In this document: positions 1 through 8,264 of the stretch, piece by piece
How the letters are laid out: every line of letters starts with the position of its first letter
Numbering within the stretch: the first letter of the stretch is position 1
Origin: Micromonospora sp. AMSO31t
Lineage (GTDB): Bacteria; Actinomycetota; Actinomycetes; Mycobacteriales; Micromonosporaceae
NCBI RefSeq assembly: GCF_008868175.1
Contig: NZ_WBKT01000038.1
Location: 1 to 43,809 of the forward strand
DNA length: 43,809 nucleotides
Direction: 5' to 3'
The notes under the pieces: generated by a model
What the model was told of the DNA's origin: nothing
Seen by the model: only the letters and a program-made list of their open reading frames with translations
The model's database searches: none
Position numbers and translations under genes: made by a program

Positions 1-11
1 CCCCGCGTCGG

Positions 12-17
12 GTAGGC
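12..17 (+). promoter_or_regulatory. Probable -10 box of the SRP RNA
   Basis: The hexamer TAGGCT lies about 7 bases before the presumed 5' end of the SRP RNA. The same hexamer recurs in front of ybaB (3091-3096) and the DUF4177 gene (38503-38508). The -35 region would fall at or beyond the window edge. The placement is inferred from spacing only. Confidence 0.4.
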
Positions 18-20
18 TTG

Positions 21-114
21 GCGGCACCCCCCGTGCGGCGTGCATCTCGTGAACCTCCCCAGGGCCGGAAGGCAGCAAGGATAAGCGGGCTCTGACGGGT
101 GCACGGGGGGCCTT
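21..114 (+). ncRNA. ffs: Small bacterial signal recognition particle RNA (4.5S type)
   Basis: This is the RNA scaffold of the signal recognition particle, which binds Ffh and targets nascent membrane and secreted proteins to FtsY and SecYEG. The conserved apical domain is visible at about 57-92, with the asymmetric loop and the GGAA tetraloop (GCCGGAAGGC) followed by the AGCAAGG strand. The terminal helix is closed by CCCCCCGTGC (27-36) pairing with GCACGGGGGG (101-110). A short T-rich stretch after 112 may end transcription. The ends are estimated to within a few bases. Its place just before dnaX matches the usual actinobacterial order. Confidence 0.93.
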
Positions 115-222
115 TCTGTCTCCGGGTGCCGGTAACGTCCCTGCGGGTCAGGTCACGGGGTGGTGGGTGGTCACCCGGGGCCGACCGGCGCAGAATGGCT
201 CGGTCGAGAGGAGGCGGGACGG

Positions 223-3051
223 GTGGCACTGGCCCTTTACCGCAAGTACCGGCCCCGTACGTTCGCCGAGGTCATCGGCCAGGAGCACGTCACCGAGCCG
301 CTGTCGCAGGCACTGCGCAGCGGGCGGCTGAACCACGCCTACCTCTTCTCGGGTCCCCGGGGCTGCGGCAAGACCTCCAGCGCCCGGATCCTGGCCCGCT
401 CGCTCAACTGCGAGCAGGGGCCCACTCCCGAGCCGTGCGGGCAGTGTGAGTCGTGCCGCTCGCTGGCCCCCGACGGCGGCGGGTCGATCGACGTCATCGA
501 GATCGACGCGGCCAGCCACGGCGGCGTCGACGACGCCCGGGAGCTGCGCGAGAAGGCGTTCTTCGCGCCGGCCCGCAGCCGCTTCAAGATCTATATCATC
601 GACGAGGCGCACATGGTCTCGTCGGCCGGCTTCAACGCCCTGCTCAAGCTGGTCGAGGAGCCTCCGGACTACGTCAAGTTCATCTTCGCCACCACCGAGC
701 CGGAGAAGGTCCTCGGCACGATCAAGTCGCGGACCCACCACTACCCGTTCCGGCTGTTCCCGCCGAACGTGCTCCGGCCGTACCTGGAGCAGCTCTGCGA
801 GGCCGAGGGGGTGACGGTCGAGCCGGCGGTCTTTCCGCTGGTGGTGCGCGCCGGGGGCGGCAGCGCCCGGGACAGTCTCTCCGTGCTCGACCAGCTCATC
901 GCGGGCGCCGGCCCGGAGGGGGTCAGCTACGCCCGGGCCGCCGCGCTGCTCGGCGTCACCGACTCCGCACTGATCGACGAGATGTGCGACGCGCTCGCCG
1001 CCGGGGACGGCGCGGCCGCGTACGCCACCGTCGACCGGGTCGCGGAGGCCGGGCACGACCCCCGCCGGTTCGCCTCCGACCTGCTGGAGCGGCTGCGCGA
1101 CCTGATCGTCATTCAGCAGGTGCCGGACGCCGCCGCCAAGGGCCTGATCGACGGCCCCGACGACCAGGTCGAGCGGATGGCCGCCCAGGCCCAGCGGCTC
1201 GGCCCGGCGACCCTGTCCCGCTGCGCCGACATCGTGCACAACGGCCTGGTCGAGATGCGCGGCACCACCGCGCCCCGGCTGCTGCTGGAGCTGATCTGCG
1301 CCCGCATGCTGCTGCCCGGCGTGGACGACTCGTCCGGTGGCCTGCTCCAGCGTCTGGAGCGCATGGAGCGCCGGCTCACCCTGGGTGGCGCCGAGCTGCC
1401 GCCGGCGGCCGCCGGCTCCGCGCCGGCCGCCTCCGCCCCGGAGGTACGCCCGGCGGCTCCCACCCAGACCGCGGCTGCCGCCGCGCCCGACCCGGAGACC
1501 GCCGGCACGCCGGCGGCTGGCGGCGCCCCGACCGGGCCGGCCGCCGCGCGTGCGGCCGCCGCGGCGGCCGGTGCCCGCGCGACCCCGGCTGCCCGCCCGG
1601 CGGACCCGGCCGCGAGCGGCCCCGGCGCCTCGGGGCCAGGCCCCGCGGCCGACGGTCCGGTGTCCGGCGCTCCCGCCCGGCGACCGGTCCCGGCCTCGGC
1701 GGTGCTGCCCGATCCGGCCACCCCGGAGCCGCCGCGCCCCGGCGCGGCCCCGGCCGGCGCGCTGGACGCCGTGGCGGTGCGCCGGGTCTGGGCCGAGGTG
1801 GTCGGCAAGGTCAACCGGAGCAACAAGCGGATCGCGGCGCTGATGCGCGACGCGGTGGTCCGCGACCTGGACGGCGACACGCTGGTGCTGACCGTGAAGT
1901 CGACGGTGCTGGCGAAGATGATGGCCGACCACGCGGCGGTGCTCACCGACGCGCTCTACGAGGAGCTGGGCGGTCGCTGGCAGATCCGCTGCGAGGTGGC
2001 CGGTGAGCGCGGTGCGGCCTCGCTCGGCGGCCCGGCCCGGCCCTCCGGTTCGTCCCGCACGGCGTCCACCGACGTGACCCCGGCACGCCCGACGTCCGGT
2101 CCGGATGCCGCGCCGGCCCGTCCGTCCGGCCCGTCCGACACGCCGGGGAACCACGCCGGTGGCTCGGTCGGAGGGCGGCCAGGGGACGACGCCGGTCCGT
2201 CCGGCTCCCCGGCGAACCATGCCGGTGGCTCGACCGGGAGCCGGCCCGGGAACACCGCCGGCCCGTCCGGTGGAGCTGCCCGCGCGTCGGAGCCATCCGG
2301 TGGTCCGGCCCGCCCCCAGGCCAGTCCGGCCGCTTCCGCGAGGGCCGCACACGGGACGGCCGCACACGGGACGGCCGCGGGCGGGACGGGTGCTGGCGGC
2401 ACGGGTGCTGGCGGGGACGACGACGAGGACTGGCCGGAACCGGCCCGACCGGGAGGCGCCGGGCAGCCGGCGGGGAACGACGCTGCCGCGACGGCCGGTG
2501 CGGGCGGGGACGACTGGCCCGAGGCCGCCCGCCCGGGTGGCGCGGCAGCCGTGGCCACGGCCCCCGCGCCGGCCGCCACCGCTTCGGGCGTCGCTGCGTC
2601 GGGCGTCGCTGCGTCGGGCGTCGCTGCGTCGGGCGTCGCTGCGCCGGCCGTACCCAGGCCGGCCGGACCGCCGGGCCCGGCGCCGTCTCCGGCGGGCGGT
2701 GGCACGCCGAAGAACAGCGCGATCGCGGCGGCCCGGGCGGCCGCGGCGGCGGCCGCCGCCGGTGGTGGGCCGAGCAAGGGCCCGCGGGCCGCGCAGGCGA
2801 GCCGGAAGACCGCGGACGCCGACTGGGCCGGCGAGCCGCCCTACGACCCCGACTACGACGGACCGGTCAGCGGCCGGTCGGCGGTCGCGGCCCCGGCCGT
2901 ATCCGCCTACGAGGGCTTCGACCCGGGAGACGAACCGCTGGATGACGTGATCGACGAGCGGACCGCCCGGCAGTCCAGCGAGGAGCAGGCGGTGCAGTTG
3001 CTCCGCGAGGCGTTCGGGGCCGAGAAGATCGACGAGGTGGACGCGCGCTGA
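223..3051 (+). CDS. dnaX: DNA polymerase III subunit gamma/tau
   Basis: This is the ATPase of the replicative clamp loader, which loads the beta clamp and tethers polymerase cores. The N-terminus begins ALYRKYRPRTF, followed by a Walker A motif (GPRGCGKTS, about residue 45), a four-Cys zinc module (about 65-80, ending CGQCESC) and Walker B (IIDEAHM, about 126). The GTG start at 223 is chosen because GAGAGGAGG (206-214) sits 8 bases upstream; an in-frame codon at 160 lacks such a site. The product is about 942 residues, longer than most DnaX. The excess is an Ala/Pro/Gly-rich region (about 400-520 and 620-870) with tandem repeats around a conserved tau-like domain. The acidic C-terminus could contact polymerase alpha. 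It is probably co-expressed with ybaB and recR. Confidence 0.96.
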   Translation: MALALYRKYRPRTFAEVIGQEHVTEPLSQALRSGRLNHAYLFSGPRGCGKTSSARILARSLNCEQGPTPEPCGQCESCRSLAPDGGGSIDVIEIDAASHGGVDDARELREKAFFAPARSRFKIYIIDEAHMVSSAGFNALLKLVEEPPDYVKFIFATTEPEKVLGTIKSRTHHYPFRLFPPNVLRPYLEQLCEAEGVTVEPAVFPLVVRAGGGSARDSLSVLDQLIAGAGPEGVSYARAAALLGVTDSALIDEMCDALAAGDGAAAYATVDRVAEAGHDPRRFASDLLERLRDLIVIQQVPDAAAKGLIDGPDDQVERMAAQAQRLGPATLSRCADIVHNGLVEMRGTTAPRLLLELICARMLLPGVDDSSGGLLQRLERMERRLTLGGAELPPAAAGSAPAASAPEVRPAAPTQTAAAAAPDPETAGTPAAGGAPTGPAAARAAAAAAGARATPAARPADPAASGPGASGPGPAADGPVSGAPARRPVPASAVLPDPATPEPPRPGAAPAGALDAVAVRRVWAEVVGKVNRSNKRIAALMRDAVVRDLDGDTLVLTVKSTVLAKMMADHAAVLTDALYEELGGRWQIRCEVAGERGAASLGGPARPSGSSRTASTDVTPARPTSGPDAAPARPSGPSDTPGNHAGGSVGGRPGDDAGPSGSPANHAGGSTGSRPGNTAGPSGGAARASEPSGGPARPQASPAASARAAHGTAAHGTAAGGTGAGGTGAGGDDDEDWPEPARPGGAGQPAGNDAAATAGAGGDDWPEAARPGGAAAVATAPAPAATASGVAASGVAASGVAASGVAAPAVPRPAGPPGPAPSPAGGGTPKNSAIAAARAAAAAAAAGGGPSKGPRAAQASRKTADADWAGEPPYDPDYDGPVSGRSAVAAPAVSAYEGFDPGDEPLDDVIDERTARQSSEEQAVQLLREAFGAEKIDEVDAR
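2149..2280 (+). repeat. Two-copy 66-bp in-frame repeat in the dnaX linker
   Basis: Two adjacent units of 66 bases encode 22-residue blocks starting NHAGGS and ending in a GPSG-containing stretch. The first unit starts at 2149 and the second at 2215. The units differ at several third positions, so the duplication is not very recent. Confidence 0.75.
2343..2415 (+). repeat. Imperfect 15-bp tandem repeats in dnaX
   Basis: Copies of a GCCGCACACGGGACG-like unit degrade into GGTGCTGGCGGCAC-like units. They encode AAHGT and GTGAG repeats in the low-complexity linker of the tau part of DnaX. Confidence 0.6.
2581..2640 (+). repeat. Four-copy 15-bp tandem repeat in dnaX
   Basis: Four consecutive 15-base units of GCGTCGGGCGTCGCT are seen; only the first differs, by one base. 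They encode four ASGVA pentapeptides. The near-identity at DNA level suggests recent slippage, so copy number may vary between strains. The frame is kept because the unit is a multiple of three. Confidence 0.9.
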
Positions 3052-3090
3052 GCGCGCGTCGACCGCCGAGGAGCAGTGCCGCCGCCCGAC

Positions 3091-3096
3091 TAGGCT
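3091..3096 (+). promoter_or_regulatory. Possible -10 box before ybaB
   Basis: TAGGCT lies between dnaX and ybaB, 40 bases before the ybaB start. It is identical to the proposed SRP RNA -10 box, but no convincing -35 is visible. It would allow ybaB-recR to be expressed apart from dnaX. Confidence 0.3.
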
Positions 3097-3135
3097 GGGC
3101 GCGGCCGATCAGACGAGTGCGAGAAGGAGCCATCC

Positions 3136-3468
3136 GTGCGCCCAGGTGGACAGCCGAACATGCAGCAGATGCTGAAGCAGGCGCAGAAGATGCAGCAGCA
3201 GATCGCCAAGGCGCAGGCCGAGCTGGCCGAGGCCGAGCTGACCGGCACCGCCGGTGGGGGCCTGGTCACCGCCACCGTCGCCGGCACCGGTGAGCTGAAG
3301 GCGATCAAGATCGACCCGAAGGCGGTCGACCCGGAGGACGTGGAGACGCTGGAGGACCTGGTCGTCGCCGCCGTGCACAACGCCGCCGAGGCGGCCAAGG
3401 AGCTGACCGAGAAGAAGATGGGCCCGGTTGCGGGCGGGATGGGCGGCCTCGGCCTGCCCGGTTTCTGA
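3136..3468 (+). CDS. ybaB: YbaB/EbfC family nucleoid-associated protein
   Basis: This small DNA-binding protein is conserved between dnaX and recR in many bacteria. It forms a tweezer-like dimer thought to organise the nucleoid or assist RecR-dependent repair. The 110-residue product has the family layout: a Gln/Met/Lys-rich N-terminal helix ([22 protein letters not shown]), a central beta sheet ([22 protein letters not shown]) and a C-terminal helix ([16 protein letters not shown]). The GTG start at 3136 follows GAGAAGGAG (3121-3129) at a normal distance. Only 8 bases separate its stop from recR, so the two are co-transcribed. Confidence 0.95.
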   Translation: MRPGGQPNMQQMLKQAQKMQQQIAKAQAELAEAELTGTAGGGLVTATVAGTGELKAIKIDPKAVDPEDVETLEDLVVAAVHNAAEAAKELTEKKMGPVAGGMGGLGLPGF

Positions 3469-3476
3469 GCCGGCAG

Positions 3477-4070
3477 ATGTACGAGGGTGCCATCCAGGAC
3501 CTGATCGACGAGCTGGGCCGGCTGCCGGGCGTGGGCCCGAAGAGCGCCCAGCGGATCGCCTTCCACGTCCTCTCGGCGGATCCCGCCGACGTGAACCGGC
3601 TGGCCGGCGCGCTGCGCAAGGTCAAGGAGCTGGTGCGGTTCTGCACGACCTGCTACAACGTGGCCGAGTCGGAGCAGTGCCGGATCTGCCGTGACCCGCG
3701 GCGCACGGACGAGGTGCTCTGCGTGGTCGAGGAGCCGAAGGACGTCGTGGCGATCGAGCGGACCGGCGAGTTCCGCGGCCGCTACCACGTGCTCGGCGGC
3801 GCCATCAACCCGCTGGAGGGCATCGGCCCGGACAATCTGCGGATCCGGGAGCTGATGACCCGGCTGGGCGGGGGCGCGGTCCGCGAGCTGATCCTCGCCA
3901 CCGACCCGAACACCGAGGGCGAGGCGACCGCGACCTACCTGGCGCTCATGGTGAAGCCGATGGGCATCGCGGTGACCCGGCTGGCGAGCGGCCTGCCGGT
4001 CGGCGGCGACCTGGAGTACGCCGACGAGATCACCCTGGGCCGCGCGTTCGAGGGCCGCCGGGCGGTCTGA
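3477..4070 (+). CDS. recR: Recombination mediator protein RecR
   Basis: RecR acts with RecO (and RecF) to load RecA on SSB-coated single-stranded gaps. The 197-residue product has the helix-hairpin-helix region near the N-terminus ([17 protein letters not shown]), a four-Cys zinc finger at about residues 57-72 (CTTCYNV to CRIC), a Toprim domain ([26 protein letters not shown]) and the conserved ending with [15 protein letters not shown] and an [11 protein letters not shown] tail. The length is normal. It follows ybaB directly and ends the dnaX-ybaB-recR group. Confidence 0.97.
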   Translation: MYEGAIQDLIDELGRLPGVGPKSAQRIAFHVLSADPADVNRLAGALRKVKELVRFCTTCYNVAESEQCRICRDPRRTDEVLCVVEEPKDVVAIERTGEFRGRYHVLGGAINPLEGIGPDNLRIRELMTRLGGGAVRELILATDPNTEGEATATYLALMVKPMGIAVTRLASGLPVGGDLEYADEITLGRAFEGRRAV

Positions 4071-4403
4071 CCGGAGCGACGACCAGGCGGCCGGTCCCGT
4101 GACACGGGGCCGGCCGGCGTCGTTCGGGCATCCGGAATGTGGGACGCGTGCGATTCGCCACGTGCGCGCCACCCGACCGGCGACTCGCCGGTTTGCGGTG
4201 ACACGTCCGATCCCACTATCTGCTCCCGGCTGTGACAGTCCTGTTTGTCGGGAGATCGCACGCTGTCAGACCCGGCCACTTGGTGTCGGCTTGATAGCGA
4301 TTGCCTCGCGGGCGTTCCGCATTCTGTGTGTCGTGTCATAGCCTCCCGCACACGGACTGAGTCACAGCTCGGCGTGGACACATGCGCATGACAGAGGTGA
4401 GAG
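4071..4403. other. Intergenic region before the peptide importer
   Basis: These 333 bases hold the recR terminator and then the upstream region of the transporter operon. Two inverted repeats may be operators: CTCCCG (4223-4228) with CGGGAG (4249-4254), and TGACAG (4233-4238) with CTGTCA (4263-4268). They interleave and so cannot form as hairpins at once. The region is visibly less GC-rich than the genes. No credible short gene is seen. Confidence 0.4.
4089..4115 (+). terminator. Hairpin terminator after recR
   Basis: GGCCGGTCCCGT (4089-4100) and ACGGGGCCGGCC (4104-4115) form a 12-pair stem with one G-U pair and a very short loop. No T tract follows, as is common in actinomycetes. It begins 18 bases after the recR stop. 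Confidence 0.6.
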
Positions 4404-6074
4404 ATGCAGGCGAGCAGGCTTAAAGCGGCCGTGGCCCTCGCGGCCGCCGCCGCTCTGGCGGTCGGGGCGTCCGGCTGCGCGAAGAGCGAGCGCGACGACG
4501 ACAGCGGTGGGGCCAAGACCGGCGGCACCTTCGTCTTCGCGGGCGCCGGTAACCCGAAGAACTTCGACCCGATCTTCAACGACGACGGTGAGTCCTTCCG
4601 GCCGATCCGGCAGATGTACGACACCCTCGTGCAGAACAAGCCGGGCACGGCCGATCTGCAGGGCGCCCTGGCGGAGAGCTGGGAGCACGACCCCGAGGGC
4701 AAGGTCTGGACCTTCCACCTGCGCAAGAACGTGAAGTTCCACGACGGCACCCCGTTCAACGCCGCCGCGGTCTGCTTCAACTTCGACCGCTGGTTCAACA
4801 TGAAGGGCGCCGCCGCCCAGTCGCAGATGATCTACTACTCGGACGTCTTCGGCGGCTACGCCAAGAACGAGGCCGAGGGTGCGGGCGACCCGGTCTACAA
4901 CAAGTGCGAGGCGAAGGACGACGGCACCGCCGTCGTCACGATGAACCGTTACAAGGGTGCCTTCCCCGGCGCCTTCGCGCTGACCGCGCTCTCGATCGCC
5001 AGCCCCGAGGCGCTGAAGAAGTACGACGCCGACACGGTGAAGCAGAACGGCGACTCGTTCGAGTACAGCGCGTTCGCCAACGAGCACCCGGTGGGCACCG
5101 GCCCGTTCACCTTCGGTGGCTGGGACAAGGCCAAGGGTGAGATCACCTTGAACCGGAACCCCGACTACTGGGGCGAGAAGGCCAAGGTCGACAAGCTCGT
5201 CATCAAGATCATTGAGGACGAGAACACCCGCAAGCAGGAGCTGCGGGCGGGCACCGTCCAGGGCATCGACTTCCCGGCCCCGGCCGACCGGAAGGCGCTC
5301 TCGGGTGAGGGCTTCCAGGTCCTCGACCGCCCGGCGTTCAACATCCTCTACCTCGGCTTCAACCAGAAGAACCCGAAGCTGAAGGACCTGCGGGTGCGCC
5401 AGGCGATCGCCTACGCCCTCAACCGCCAGCAGCTCGTCCAGACCAAGGGCCCGGGTGGCACCAAGGTCGCCGACGAGTTCATGCCGGACACCGTGCTCGG
5501 CTACGCCGCGGACGTGCAGAAGTACGACTACAACGTCGACAAGGCCAAGCAGCTGCTCAAGGAGGCGGGCGCCGAGAACCTGACGCTCAACTTCTACTAC
5601 CCGACCGACGTCTCCCGGCCGTACATGCCGAACCCGCAGGAGATCTTCACCGTCCTGGCCAACGACCTGCAGGCCGTCGGCATCAAGGTCAACGGTGTGG
5701 CTCGCCCGTGGAACGGTGGCTACAAGGACGACGTGCAGCAGTTCGGCAAGCACGACCTGCACATCCTCGGCTGGACCGGTGACTACAACGACCCGGGCAA
5801 CTTCGTCGGCACCTTCTTCGGCCGCGCCAAGGTCGAGTTCGGCGACCAGGCGATGACCGAGATGTTCGACGCCATCACCAAGGCTGACGCCACGGTCGAC
5901 GACGCCGGCAAGAAGACCGCGTGGGAGCAGGTCAACCGCGACATCGCCGCCAAGTGGCTGCCGGCCGTGCCGGTCTGGCACGCCCCGCCGGCCATCGTGG
6001 TCACCAAGGACGTCAAGGGTCTGGTCGCCAGCCCCCTGACCGACGAGCGGTTCAACACCGTCAGCGTCGGCTGA
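4404..6074 (+). CDS. Oligopeptide/dipeptide-type ABC transporter substrate-binding lipoprotein
   Basis: This is an extracellular solute receptor of family SBP_bac_5, probably for peptides; related members bind nickel, heme or sugars, so the ligand is not fixed. The N-terminus is a lipoprotein signal with lipobox ASGC, giving lipidation at Cys25. Family features follow: GGTFVFAGAGNPKNFDPIF, LAESWEHDPEGKVWTFHLRKNVKFHDGTPFNA, VGTGPF and LRVRQAIAYALNRQQLV. The 556-residue length is typical. The ATG at 4404 follows a purine-rich GAGGTGAGAG. It is the first gene of a five-gene importer operon. The hairpin at 6107-6144 probably lets it be made in excess over the permeases. Confidence 0.94.
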   Translation: MQASRLKAAVALAAAAALAVGASGCAKSERDDDSGGAKTGGTFVFAGAGNPKNFDPIFNDDGESFRPIRQMYDTLVQNKPGTADLQGALAESWEHDPEGKVWTFHLRKNVKFHDGTPFNAAAVCFNFDRWFNMKGAAAQSQMIYYSDVFGGYAKNEAEGAGDPVYNKCEAKDDGTAVVTMNRYKGAFPGAFALTALSIASPEALKKYDADTVKQNGDSFEYSAFANEHPVGTGPFTFGGWDKAKGEITLNRNPDYWGEKAKVDKLVIKIIEDENTRKQELRAGTVQGIDFPAPADRKALSGEGFQVLDRPAFNILYLGFNQKNPKLKDLRVRQAIAYALNRQQLVQTKGPGGTKVADEFMPDTVLGYAADVQKYDYNVDKAKQLLKEAGAENLTLNFYYPTDVSRPYMPNPQEIFTVLANDLQAVGIKVNGVARPWNGGYKDDVQQFGKHDLHILGWTGDYNDPGNFVGTFFGRAKVEFGDQAMTEMFDAITKADATVDDAGKKTAWEQVNRDIAAKWLPAVPVWHAPPAIVVTKDVKGLVASPLTDERFNTVSVG

Positions 6075-6106
6075 AGCGCTTCTGACCGCTGACGCCGTAC
6101 GCGGAA

Positions 6107-6144
6107 TCGGCCCGGGCCGGGCTTGCTCTCCCGGCCCGGGCCGA
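6107..6144 (+). terminator. Strong intra-operon hairpin between binding protein and permease genes
   Basis: TCGGCCCGGGCCGGG (6107-6121) and CCCGGCCCGGGCCGA (6130-6144) form a perfect 15-pair stem with an 8-base loop. It lies 33 bases after the substrate-binding gene stop and 33 bases before the permease start. It could terminate part of the transcripts or protect the upstream mRNA from 3' decay. Either would raise binding protein over membrane components. Confidence 0.75.
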
Positions 6145-6176
6145 CCCGCTGTTACCGAGAATCTGGTGTGTGAGAG

Positions 6177-7184
6177 ATGTTGCGAGTCATAGTCCGCCGC
6201 CTGCTGCAGCTGGTGGTGACCCTGATAGGGCTGTCCGCGCTGGTCTTCATCTGGTTGCGGAACCTCCCCGGCGGCCCGGTCGAGGCGCTGCTCGGTGAGC
6301 GGGCCACGCCGGAGCGACGCGCCCTGCTGATCAAGGCGCTCGGTTACGACCAGCCGATCCTGGTGCAGTACGGCAAGTTCATGCAGCGGCTGCTGACGGG
6401 CGACTTCGGGAACTCGATCCGCAGCGGCGACCCGGTCACCGAGGTGATCGGGCGTGCCTTCCCGGCCACCATCGAGCTGGCCGCGGCCGCCATGATCATC
6501 GCGATCGGGCTCGGCGTGCCGCTCGGCTACCTCGCGGCCCGGCACCGCGGCCGGCTCCTCGACAACATGAGCATCGCCGGCACCCTGCTCGGCATCTCGA
6601 TCCCGATCTTCTTCCTGGGCTACCTGCTCAAGGACGTCTTCACCCAGAACATCCACTGGTTCCCGCCCTCGGGCCGGATCAGCACCGGGGTGGACAACAC
6701 CGACGTGACCGGCTTCTTCGTCCTCGACGGGTTGCTCACGCGGGAGTTCGACGCCGCCGGCGACGCGCTGTGGCACCTCATCCTGCCGGCGCTCACCCTG
6801 GCCACCATCCCGCTCGCGGTGATCGTCCGGATCACCCGGGCCAGTGTGCTCGACGTGCTCAACGAGGACTACGTCCGCACCGCCGAGGCGAAGGGCCTGC
6901 GGCACAAGACCATCCGGGGCCGGCACATCCTGCGGAACGCGCTGCTGCCGGTGGTCACCACCATCGGCCTGCAGACCGGTGCGCTGCTCTCCGGCGCGGT
7001 GCTCACCGAGCGGGTCTACAACTGGGGCGGCCTCGGCACGCTGATCTACAACTCGATCAGCGGCGGCCGCGACTACCCGGTGCTCCAGGCGCTGATCCTG
7101 CTGGCCGCGCTGGTCTTCGTGGTGGTCAACCTCCTGGTCGACCTCTCCTACGCCTTCATCGACCCGAGGGTGCGTGTGCGATGA
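6177..7184 (+). CDS. ABC transporter permease, DppB/OppB type
   Basis: This is the first inner-membrane channel subunit of the peptide-type importer. The 335-residue product begins LRVIVRRLLQLVVTLIGLSALVF, the usual first transmembrane helix, followed by the extracytoplasmic LPGGPVEALLG stretch and about five more helices. The EAA loop that contacts the ATPases is visible as RTAEAKGLRHKTIRGRHILRNALLP. Downstream come GALLSGAVLTERVYNWGGLG and a C-terminal helix ending YAFIDPRVRVR. The ATG at 6177 lies behind GTGAGAG. The stop overlaps the next start by 4 bases, indicating translational coupling. Confidence 0.95.
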   Translation: MLRVIVRRLLQLVVTLIGLSALVFIWLRNLPGGPVEALLGERATPERRALLIKALGYDQPILVQYGKFMQRLLTGDFGNSIRSGDPVTEVIGRAFPATIELAAAAMIIAIGLGVPLGYLAARHRGRLLDNMSIAGTLLGISIPIFFLGYLLKDVFTQNIHWFPPSGRISTGVDNTDVTGFFVLDGLLTREFDAAGDALWHLILPALTLATIPLAVIVRITRASVLDVLNEDYVRTAEAKGLRHKTIRGRHILRNALLPVVTTIGLQTGALLSGAVLTERVYNWGGLGTLIYNSISGGRDYPVLQALILLAALVFVVVNLLVDLSYAFIDPRVRVR

Positions 7185-8221
7185 GTGACCCGATCACCCG
7201 GCCCACGGTGGGCACCCCGCGCGAGAGCGTGGACCCGGCCGCCGTCGAGGAGAAGCGCGAGGGCACCCTGCCGCGCGGCATCGACCGGCTCGGCGAGCGC
7301 AAGCGCGCCCGGCTGGAGCAACTGGCCCAGACCACCGCCGACAAGGGCGGCGTGAGCCTGGTCCGGGACGCGTTCCGCCGGCTGCGGCGTAACCCGACGG
7401 CGATCGTCGGCGCGTCCATCGTGGCGCTCTTCGTCCTGGTCGCGATCTTCGCGCCGCTGCTCGCGCCGCACGACCCCGCGCAGCGCTTCGACGAGCTGAC
7501 GAAGAACCTCACCGTCGACAGCATCCCCGGCGCCAGCAGCGAGTTCCCGCTCGGCTCCGACCCGCTGGGCCGGGACTTCCTGTCCCGCATGATCCACGGC
7601 AGCCGGCAGACCCTCTTCGTCGGTGTGTTCGCCACGCTCATCGGGTTGGCCCTGGGCGTGCTGGTCGGCGCGATCGCCGGCGCCTTCGGCGGCTGGGTCG
7701 ACAACATCCTGATGCGCTTCACCGACGTGATGCTGGCGCTGCCGGCCCTGCTGCTGGCGATCAGCCTGGTGGCCATGGCCAGCCGGTCCAGCCAGTGGAC
7801 GGTCATCCTGGCGGTCGCCATCGTCAACGTGCCGATCTTCGCAAGGCTGTTGCGCGGCTCGATGCTCGCCCAACGGGAGAGCGACCACGTGCTGGCCGCC
7901 CGGGCGCTCGGCGTCAAGCAGGGGTCGATCGTGCTGCGGCACATGCTGCCCAACGCGATGACCGCCGTGATCGTGCAGGCCACGCTGACCCTCTCCACCG
8001 CGATCCTGGAGGCGGCGTCGCTCTCCTTCCTCGGTCTCGGTGACCCCGACATCAACCGCGCCGAGTGGGGCCTGATGCTCGGTGTGGACGGGCAGCGCTA
8101 CTTCGAGGTGCGGCCGGAACTGGCCTACTTCCCGGCCGTCGCGATCATCGTGGTCGCGCTGGGCTTCACCCTGCTGGGTGAGGGCATGCGCGAGGCGATC
8201 GACCCGAAGAGCCGGCGGTGA
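7181..8221 (+). CDS. ABC transporter permease, DppC/OppC type
   Basis: This is the second channel subunit of the importer. The ATG at 7181 overlaps the previous stop (ATGA), so I discard the longer in-frame extension upstream. A hydrophilic N-terminus of about 60 residues precedes RRLRRNPTAIVGASIVALFVLVAIFAPLLAPHDP, the OppC_N signature. LGSDPLGRDFLSRMIHGSRQTLFVG follows, then the EAA loop AARALGVKQGSIVLRHMLPNAM and FLGLGDPDINRAEWGLML. At 346 residues it is slightly long for the family because of its N-terminus. Confidence 0.95.
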   Translation: MSDPITRPTVGTPRESVDPAAVEEKREGTLPRGIDRLGERKRARLEQLAQTTADKGGVSLVRDAFRRLRRNPTAIVGASIVALFVLVAIFAPLLAPHDPAQRFDELTKNLTVDSIPGASSEFPLGSDPLGRDFLSRMIHGSRQTLFVGVFATLIGLALGVLVGAIAGAFGGWVDNILMRFTDVMLALPALLLAISLVAMASRSSQWTVILAVAIVNVPIFARLLRGSMLAQRESDHVLAARALGVKQGSIVLRHMLPNAMTAVIVQATLTLSTAILEAASLSFLGLGDPDINRAEWGLMLGVDGQRYFEVRPELAYFPAVAIIVVALGFTLLGEGMREAIDPKSRR

Positions 8222-8264
8222 CGGCGATGCGGACCAAGGACCAGCACGGTGAGGAAGTGACCCG

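Noticed and set aside
148..2367. 739-codon minus-strand frame opposite dnaX
   Set aside because: Low-complexity Arg/Gly-rich translation that is a shadow of dnaX and begins in its repeat region.
2581..2640. Tandem repeat considered as CRISPR-like
   Set aside because: The units are contiguous 15-mers without spacers and encode an in-frame Ala/Ser/Gly/Val repeat.
4099..4341. 80-codon frame in the gap after recR
   Set aside because: It begins inside the recR terminator stem, has no ribosome site and has atypical composition.
4362..6926. 854-codon minus-strand frame opposite the importer genes
   Set aside because: It crosses two unrelated genes and their intergenic hairpin, has no recognisable domain, and the plus-strand products are unambiguous.
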